A stretch of 24,966 nucleotides of DNA from positions 1 to 24,966 of the forward strand of contig UQXF01000042.1 of the NCBI GenBank assembly GCA_900544905.1. The letters are read 5' to 3'. Both the position numbers and the translations under genes were made by a program. This stretch comes from an uncultured Clostridium sp. GTDB lineage: Bacteria; Bacillota; Clostridia; Lachnospirales; Lachnospiraceae. This document shows positions 7,364 to 14,800 of this stretch, one piece after another (positions within the stretch are counted from its first letter, which is position 1; every line of letters begins with the position of its first letter). The notes beneath the pieces are model-generated. The model had not been told where the DNA came from. It did no database searches and saw only the letters and a list, made by a program, of their open reading frames with translations.

Positions 7364-10293
7364 TGAAGAAAAAAAAGAGAAAGCTAAAGAATCAGGGTAA
7401 TAGTTTCATAATGGTTGTTGCAACCGTTTCCTTCCTTGCAGTTTTGGTGGCAGCGATTCTGGTTGCTGTGGCGTTGTGCTACCGCCTGAAAGCATATGAC
7501 ATTAATGCCAGGGATAATTTTTATTATCTGGAGCAGGCGATGGATGAGATTTATGCCGGTGTGGGTGGCGACTCCATGCAGCTGCTGAACCAGGCGTATG
7601 ATGAGACTCTGGAGGTTATGGTTTATTACGATACCAAGACAAAGTCTTATGTTACAATGGATAACGACCAGGCAAACAACATGATGAAGGAAACCTATAT
7701 GCATCTGGTTAAAAATGATGAGAGATATAAGAATTTGAATAATCTAGATAAACGTCTCCGTGAGTTTTTGAGTTATCCATATGATGCTTCAACAACAGAT
7801 GGGCAGGAGGGTATTCAGCTCTCAGTTGGCAATCTTGATATAAGTAATATGGATAATGTGACAATCTGCAATCTTGTGTTGAAGAGGGAGGCAAAATACA
7901 GTACGGTGAATGCCCGGTCCAGAAAGGACTCAGAAGCCAGTGGAAAGACTGTTGGTGTAGCTGATACTTTTATCCAGTCTATTACAACGGATTTGGTGAT
8001 TGGAAAGCCAGAGTTTGATGTTAACTTTAATACAATTTCTTCAGATTTAAGTGATTTATATGGCTTCTCTATGATTAGTGATATGGGAATTGAAATCACC
8101 GGCAAAGAAGGCAAATCTGCGCTGGGTAACAAGGTAAATATTACCGGTAATGTGTATGCAGCTTCAGATTTTTATAATAAGAGCTATAACGAGGACCCGG
8201 AAGAGCTTAAGACTGTGAATGATGTAGCCACAACAGTGGAAAAGAAACAGATTCAGAAGGTTAATTCTTATACGGATGATGAACTGGAAGACTGTAATGG
8301 TGTCAACACAAAGAGTATGTATTCCGGTTTATATGTGGATGGTGCAACTGTGGTGATGGCTTCTGACCGGATTATTGTTCCGGGCACGATTGCTGCGCTG
8401 AACTGTGCAGACATTACGATTTCCAATATAGCGAATTCCTCAGTGGACTATGCGGATATATGGGCAGACGGAATTGTTCTGGATGGCTATGCCTTAAAGC
8501 AGAACACAGAGGGAACAAGATTAAAGGGTGCTTCTCTCAATATGAAAGCCCGGGCGTATATATATGATGACTTAGAAGTGAATGCGAATTCTTCCAGTGT
8601 CTTGTTAAATGGGCAGTATTATGGATACAATTATGCATCCACAGATAACCGTACATATACCAACGCCTCTATACAAAAGGGAACCCGAAGATTTACCAAG
8701 AATACAGACGAGGGAATTACAGACGGACAGGGAATAGAGGGTCAGGCACATTATAACAGTAGTGCAATTATCTTAAATGGTGAGAATACTACACTTGATT
8801 TTTCACTGGTCAGTGCATTGTATGTGGCAGGACAGTCTTATATTGAGGTGTCAAAGGATACAAAGGAATCGAATACTACAGAGACGGTGAGCTATACGGT
8901 TAAAAATGGTGAAGTAACACAGGCAATGACCGATGAGGTGAAAAGCGAGTCCTACTCTTATCCGACAACGACTACGAAGAATGATGAGGCAACCGATAAT
9001 TATACTACGAAGGATAATAAGACAGGAACGGCAATACAGGATTACCGTACCGGTGAAGCAATTTCCGTCAAGAGTAACCAGCTTGCGTATATCCCTAGCT
9101 GGTCGGTACATGATGAGGAGGATGGACTTTACTTAAGCCTGCCGGAGCGCTTGCGGCAGATTGATGCATATAAGGGAATCTGGTCGAACTTTGACCAGAT
9201 ACCGGTTATAAAGACTGTTATTTCAGGTAAACCATATTACTTCCTGGATTTCTCAAAATCAGACTTGAAAAACAGTGATGTTATGAATCAGTTTATTGCG
9301 GATTATGCCGCACTCTTTGATGAATCTACAAAGACGGAGGAGGATGGACTGACAACCGGTGAGGCATACGGTCTGGTGAATATCACCGATTATGATTATT
9401 TTCAGGTTGAGATGCTGAAGGTAAGTGAAGAAACGGAAGAGGATGCATACAAAAATATATACACAAATTCTGCAATTACCACAAAGGTAGATGATACCTT
9501 TACCATTGTTGCAAGCAGTCATAACAAACAACCGCTGCTTCAGGCAGTTGCAAATATTAACTCTGCTATTCAGGAAGGAAATAATGGCAGCCAGCAGTTA
9601 GGTGTTGGAGGTCAAAGCTCTGTATTGGCAGCTAATGTCTCAGCAAAATTACAGGACCAGTACAAGGAAATGAAGTGGCTTCTTACCAATTCCAGTACAA
9701 GTGGTGATTTTGTGACAGAAGCCCATACTCTGAAAGAAGAAGTGATAACGCCGATTAATCATTACTTTGATTACAGTCTTGTAAATTCTGCAAACAGCAA
9801 ATACTGTGCGCTGGAATGTGGTTATGGTGTGTGGATTTCGGATGGAGATGTGGAAATTGGAGCACAGACCTTTAAGATTGGTTCAAGTAGCGGAACCTAT
9901 ACGACAGCATTTAAGGGAGGAAAAGTACGAGGTGTTGTTATTGCAAAGGGTGATGTTACTTTTACAGATGATGTAAATGAGTTTGAGGGATTAATTGTAA
10001 CGGGTGGTAAGATTATCGTTGACAACTTTGATAAAATTAACGGTAAGAACACAATGAGTTTTCTTGCCAATGAGGAGGTTGTTAAGACGGTTCTCCGTGA
10101 GTGTGATGCTTCCCGTGGAGAGAGCAAGACTAAGAATTTTGGTTTTGTATGCGATATTTTCCGTTTGTTTGAATCCCAGTATGTTGCTCCGGAGGAATCC
10201 GGTGATACTCCGGTAGAATCTATGAAGAGTATAAGTGCTGTCCAGTTTGAAGATATTCTTTCCTTCCGCAACTGGAAAAAGAATGTAGATTAG
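7363..10293 (+). CDS. Giant prepilin-like protein without Glu5, GspK/PilX-like
   Basis: A 976-aa protein with a prepilin-type N-terminus. A basic leader ends in NQG (G12), then NSFIM and a hydrophobic helix to about residue 40. Mature position 5 is Met (M17), not Glu. Loss of Glu5 is characteristic of GspK, which caps type II secretion pseudopili (family knowledge). About 930 residues follow. The middle (about 330-430) and the C-terminal part (about 820-900) have short strand repeats such as GGKVRGVVIAKGDVTF and FEGLIVTGGKIIV, suggesting a beta-solenoid. A TTG at 7360 is also possible, but the ATG at 7363, overlapping the upstream stop and preceded by GGGAGG at 7345-7350, is preferred. It probably sits at or near the pilus tip. 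Confidence 0.75.
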   Translation: MKKKKRKLKNQGNSFIMVVATVSFLAVLVAAILVAVALCYRLKAYDINARDNFYYLEQAMDEIYAGVGGDSMQLLNQAYDETLEVMVYYDTKTKSYVTMDNDQANNMMKETYMHLVKNDERYKNLNNLDKRLREFLSYPYDASTTDGQEGIQLSVGNLDISNMDNVTICNLVLKREAKYSTVNARSRKDSEASGKTVGVADTFIQSITTDLVIGKPEFDVNFNTISSDLSDLYGFSMISDMGIEITGKEGKSALGNKVNITGNVYAASDFYNKSYNEDPEELKTVNDVATTVEKKQIQKVNSYTDDELEDCNGVNTKSMYSGLYVDGATVVMASDRIIVPGTIAALNCADITISNIANSSVDYADIWADGIVLDGYALKQNTEGTRLKGASLNMKARAYIYDDLEVNANSSSVLLNGQYYGYNYASTDNRTYTNASIQKGTRRFTKNTDEGITDGQGIEGQAHYNSSAIILNGENTTLDFSLVSALYVAGQSYIEVSKDTKESNTTETVSYTVKNGEVTQAMTDEVKSESYSYPTTTTKNDEATDNYTTKDNKTGTAIQDYRTGEAISVKSNQLAYIPSWSVHDEEDGLYLSLPERLRQIDAYKGIWSNFDQIPVIKTVISGKPYYFLDFSKSDLKNSDVMNQFIADYAALFDESTKTEEDGLTTGEAYGLVNITDYDYFQVEMLKVSEETEEDAYKNIYTNSAITTKVDDTFTIVASSHNKQPLLQAVANINSAIQEGNNGSQQLGVGGQSSVLAANVSAKLQDQYKEMKWLLTNSSTSGDFVTEAHTLKEEVITPINHYFDYSLVNSANSKYCALECGYGVWISDGDVEIGAQTFKIGSSSGTYTTAFKGGKVRGVVIAKGDVTFTDDVNEFEGLIVTGGKIIVDNFDKINGKNTMSFLANEEVVKTVLRECDASRGESKTKNFGFVCDIFRLFESQYVAPEESGDTPVESMKSISAVQFEDILSFRNWKKNVD

Positions 10294-10304
10294 GCGGTGA
10301 TGGT

Positions 10305-10859
10305 ATGAAGAAAAATCATGGATACACCTTAATTGAAATGATTATAGTCATTGCAATTATAGTAATAGTATCAGGAATGTCTTTTGTGACAATTGGAATT
10401 ATCAAACAGGCAAAGTGCAATGCCGCAGCCACAACCCTGAGCAACCAGATGGGAAGTCTGCTGGTGAAGACGAGAGCTTTGTCAGAGGCGAAGAATTCGC
10501 CGCTTTGTATGAAGATACAGTATAATGACAGTGATGTTACTTTTGCGGATGGAACCTTTGCCAAGGCGGGCTCCTATTCCCTGATACTCGGATATGATAA
10601 CGGAACCACATTTGTGGAAAAGACGGCGGATACCGTTGAGACTACGCTTCCGAATATTATTACGATAAATTATACATCTACAGATAAGCAAAGCTGTAGC
10701 ATTGCAGGTCTGGACACTTCAAAAAATATGATAATAGAGTTTAACAAATCAAACGGTTCTGTCCGTTATGGGGCAGGTACCTATGAGATTGTGTATAATA
10801 ACAAAGTGGTAGCTACAGTGTATCTGGATGCAGATACGGGCAACCATTATGTGAAGTAG
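10305..10859 (+). CDS. Minor prepilin, GspH/FimT-like
   Basis: A 184-aa prepilin. The leader MKKNHG is cut after G6; the mature start YTLIE has Glu5 at residue 11; a hydrophobic helix runs to about residue 33. The head begins with a helix ending in LLVKTRALSEAKNSP, followed by beta strands, which is the GspH/FimU layout (an H-type pilin with an LVxAxR(A/S)xA-like segment). An AGGCGGTGA site overlaps the upstream stop, and 11 bases separate the two genes. In tip complexes of related systems the H subunit joins the I-J-K tip to the pilus shaft; that role is inferred here. Confidence 0.82.
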   Translation: MKKNHGYTLIEMIIVIAIIVIVSGMSFVTIGIIKQAKCNAAATTLSNQMGSLLVKTRALSEAKNSPLCMKIQYNDSDVTFADGTFAKAGSYSLILGYDNGTTFVEKTADTVETTLPNIITINYTSTDKQSCSIAGLDTSKNMIIEFNKSNGSVRYGAGTYEIVYNNKVVATVYLDADTGNHYVK

Positions 10860-10872
10860 GGAGGTGAAGCCA

Positions 10873-11853
10873 ATGCACAGACAAATGAATAAAAACAGAG
10901 GCTTCACGCTTATTGAACTTTTAATCAGTATGGCGCTGCTCTCGATTGTTATGTTGATGGTTACCCAGTTTATGAGTTCAACGTCAGCAGCAGAGAAAAA
11001 GACAAAGCAGAACCTGAGGGTGCAGGAGGAAGCCAATGAGGTTATGACCAATATAGCTGACAGCCTGATGCAGGCGAATTACATTTGTGTGATTCCTTAC
11101 AGTGATAGTCCATATCTATTGGAGAAGACAAGTGGAAGCCGGACAGAATCTCTTAGTCCGGCGGCAATTGATACCTTGACCAAGGATAAAAAGGGGAAGA
11201 TTGATTTTAGACTGGTGTCAGATAACTATGGGAACTATGTGAAACCGGCTACAGCGACAGATGAGCGAAAGGTCATCATTAATATGGATACCTATCAGTT
11301 GTTGGGAGAGAAAAAGGATACATTCTATCCCTTATCCGGGGATTTGGAATCGCCTCCTGTTGATGTCCGTTCCTTCCGGGTGTTAAAACAGGAAGTAAGC
11401 GGAAAAGAGACATATGTGTATATACAGCCGGCATATATTTATGCGGAATATACGGTTTCTGGGACAAATACAGACGGAACCCCGTATGAAAACCTGTGTA
11501 ATGTGATTTACCGTTTTAATTATACTGCGGATGGCGGCAAAGTATATATGTATCGTTCATCGGAAGATACCGACTTAGGCAAGTATACAACAGAAAGATT
11601 TAATAAGGCAAGATATAATGTAGATACGTTATCCGGTGAAACAGGGCGTCTGACAAAGAACTTAACTGATTTTTATCTGTCGGCGGATGCAGAAGGAAAT
11701 GCATTATTGGCAGATGCCTTATTCGAAATAAATGGATATAAGTTTAATTCGGCGGACACTATTAATTTCAGAAATTCACAGGTGTTAACGGTGCGTCCGC
11801 AAAATACCTATAAAAAAGCAGGAACCGGTAGCAGCGGTGGTACAACACCGTAA
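10873..11853 (+). CDS. Minor prepilin, PilW/GspJ-like
   Basis: A 326-aa prepilin. From the ATG at 10873 the leader is MHRQMNKNRG; the mature start FTLIE has Glu5 at residue 15; the helix continues as LLISMALLSIVMLMVTQFM. A GTG at 10864 in frame would add three residues, but GGGAGGTG (10859-10866) overlaps that codon and is correctly spaced for 10873. The head of about 290 residues, with a helix after the membrane segment (QEEANEVMTNIADSLMQANY) followed by beta sequence, resembles PilW/GspJ. The tail is a short Gly/Ser/Thr-rich stretch. It is the fourth prepilin-like gene in a row and directly precedes the 1901-aa protein gene. Confidence 0.8.
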   Translation: MHRQMNKNRGFTLIELLISMALLSIVMLMVTQFMSSTSAAEKKTKQNLRVQEEANEVMTNIADSLMQANYICVIPYSDSPYLLEKTSGSRTESLSPAAIDTLTKDKKGKIDFRLVSDNYGNYVKPATATDERKVIINMDTYQLLGEKKDTFYPLSGDLESPPVDVRSFRVLKQEVSGKETYVYIQPAYIYAEYTVSGTNTDGTPYENLCNVIYRFNYTADGGKVYMYRSSEDTDLGKYTTERFNKARYNVDTLSGETGRLTKNLTDFYLSADAEGNALLADALFEINGYKFNSADTINFRNSQVLTVRPQNTYKKAGTGSSGGTTP

Positions 11854-11882
11854 TAGAATGAAGAAAGAAAGGGAGAAGAAAA

Positions 11883-14800
11883 ATGTCAAAGAAAAAAATT
11901 ATTGCAATCGTATCATTTTTGGCAGTTGCGGTTATATCAGCCTCTATAATTTCTTATTCTATTGCTACCTCAGGAAAAAGAGATAAGATAAGTTCTGATT
12001 TAACAAGGCGGGGAGCAACACTTGAAGCTGATTACACGAGTAATATTGACCTGATTATTGAAAATTCCAATAAGAGTACAGATGCAGAGAATTTCAACAT
12101 TGTTGAGATTATTCCGTCTTCTGCATCCGCTTCGGATTTGGGCAGCTATATAGCAAGCGGCTCCTTTAAGAAGTATGTTATTGATGCCAACAGTGAAACA
12201 GACCCGAAGGGTGTCATGAAGAGCGGTAAAATTAAGCTGGATACCATTAAGGTCACAGGAAGCACAAATTTGGATGAAAATCTTAATTCCAATATTACAG
12301 GGGAGGCATCCTCTATTCGTGAGATACTGGACAATGCAGATTTAATTTATATCAGCGGTCCTAGTTACACGGCTTATGATGGAAATATGAGTGAGGATGT
12401 ATATAATTATCTTCATACATATTCTTTAGGAAAGAACAAACCGGTTATTATTGATTATGTGACCAAGAATAATAACGGAAATGTTGTAACAAATGCGAAA
12501 TATAGTGATTTGATTAATGTTATTTCTAATAATCATATCCGTTTTAAGACCTTTGCATGGGAACAGGGTATCAGTGCAGAGAATTTCTTTAAGAGAAATG
12601 GTTCTTACTATGTAAAATATAATACGAATCTGAATGCCGCCAGCGGTAAAGTGCTGGTAGTTACCTCCAATCAGAGTGAGGCCGGCTCCATGTATGATAA
12701 GATGAAATCGGGGGATGAGAAATCCTTGATTTCTACAGCATATTATGGAAATGAAAAACCGAGCAAATGGGATTATACCTTCCGGACTCCGAACAATCTG
12801 ACAGCAGCTGAGGTGGCAGGTTATGATTTTGTTCTTTTGGAAAACAACATAATGAACGAGTCGGTTGACGCTTCTGTATATTCTGCATTAAAGACATTGT
12901 CCGAAAGCGGTAAATACATTTTTTATGATTACAGGAGCAGCAGCTCAGGTGGTGACAGTGGTTCTTCCAGTGTATCAGCGAATAATAACTACTTAAAGTT
13001 AATGGAACTGCTGGTAACCAATAAGGGAGTATCCAGATATTCTCATGTACTTGCCACATCTTATGGTTTCTTTACATCATTGAATGATGCAGGAGAAGCC
13101 GGAACGGATGGTGCAAAGACAATTGCAGATATCATTAATGCCGGAGACTACCGGGGAAGCGGAAGCAACGGTTCCAATGGTAAGGTGTTCCGGGTTCTGG
13201 AGCTACAGCCATGTTATCCGATTGATACGGAGCTGGCAGAGAGCCGGAGTAATGGAAATGGTATCCAATACAGTTCTGGTGTACAGGGAAATTATTATAC
13301 AAGTCCGTCTGAGGTAATGTCCGGAGTGACAAAGGATGAAGTGGAAGATGGTACAGAATATTATGATTTTGATTTATCACGGGCGAAGATAGCCTATGCT
13401 ACTGGTTTGTCCTATAACCAGATTCAGGTTGACCAGATGTCCACCAGTGAGTTTATCTCCAAAAAGGATGTGGTATTGGAAACCTATGATTTGGTGTACA
13501 TCGGTGGTGATACAAGTGCATTGACACCGGGCATAAATAAGCAGCTTTTAGGATGGATAACCGGTGAGAATGCATTGGAGGTACTGACCTCCTTTGACAT
13601 GTTTACCCATACGGGTCAGTTAGTTACTCTTATGACGGCTCCTACTTATAATTCAAATATGGGTGAAAAGGTGAAGAATACGCCGGGTCAGACAACAGAT
13701 GATGCATATGGCACCATTTACATTGGTGGTAAGAAACAGACTACGGTTACAGAGTATAATGGAAATGATATTAATAATATCAAATATGAGGAACTGAAAG
13801 AGTATGTCAGTAAGGGCATGCCAGTGATTGTAGAGCAGAGGGTAAAAGATGCCTTTGAGGAGTCCAAGGAAAAAGAGGGAAGCCGTCTGGAGCAGATGGC
13901 TTTGAGGGAAATTGACCCGGATTCCTGGATGTATAAGTTGTTAGACTACATTTATGACTCAAAGGATGGCAGTAATGTTGTATGGGGACTTGATACCGTC
14001 AATAATGAAGTGACCTTAGAGGAAGGCAATGCAGACCGGAAATATGGTAATACTTTGGGTTCCGCACTTACGGTGTTTGACACAGAGATTAATGACCGTA
14101 TTGTGGCAGTTATTAATTCTTCGGCAGTACGTCCTTCCCTGACAGTGACAAGTTCACCGAAGGAGTATTCCGAGGGCAATCCAAATTCCTACAACAGTGT
14201 GGAGGATGGCTTTAAGATTACAGCGTATGCAAAGCCGGCAACGGAATCAAATGGCGACAAGTTTGAATTATCGCTTTATATTGATGTAGATGGAAACGGT
14301 GTATTCTCAGAGGGGGCGATTTCCGGTTCCGGTGAGTGTGCACAGACAAAGGAATATACCTATAGTGAAAAAACAGATGCAGATGGCAATGCTACACCGT
14401 CTACGGTAACCCTGCAGTACAATGACATGGAGGAAGATTTCTATGGAATAATAAGCTGGAAGGTGGTTGCCAAGGACGTAGATACTGGTCTGGTTTCTTC
14501 TGTTACTGGTTATGCGTATTATGAAAGAGATGAGGACGTAGAGAAGAAGGAGGTTGAAATCCTTCAGATTATGCCAAGAACAGAATCTGTGAAGAATGCA
14601 TTTAATACAGCAATCAAGAATAATACCAGCTATCAGACACCGGAGAATGACGGACATTCCCTCTATCTGTGTACGGAATGCCAGTTGAACATGTACCGTG
14701 CGGAATACAATATTCTGAACAATGGTACCGTTGGACGTAATACAATCAGTACACGGAGTGAATATCAGGGAATTGATATGGGTCTCCATGAGCACAAGTT

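Noticed and set aside
10864..10872. GTG start for the J/W-like prepilin
   Set aside because: The GTG overlaps the GGGAGGTG ribosome site; ATG at 10873 has proper spacing.
14307..14795. Long minus-strand open frame inside the 1901-aa gene (also others at 15213-15725 and 20640-21212)
   Set aside because: They lie antisense to well-supported coding sequence, have Cys/His/Ile-rich shadow composition and no recognisable domain or ribosome site.
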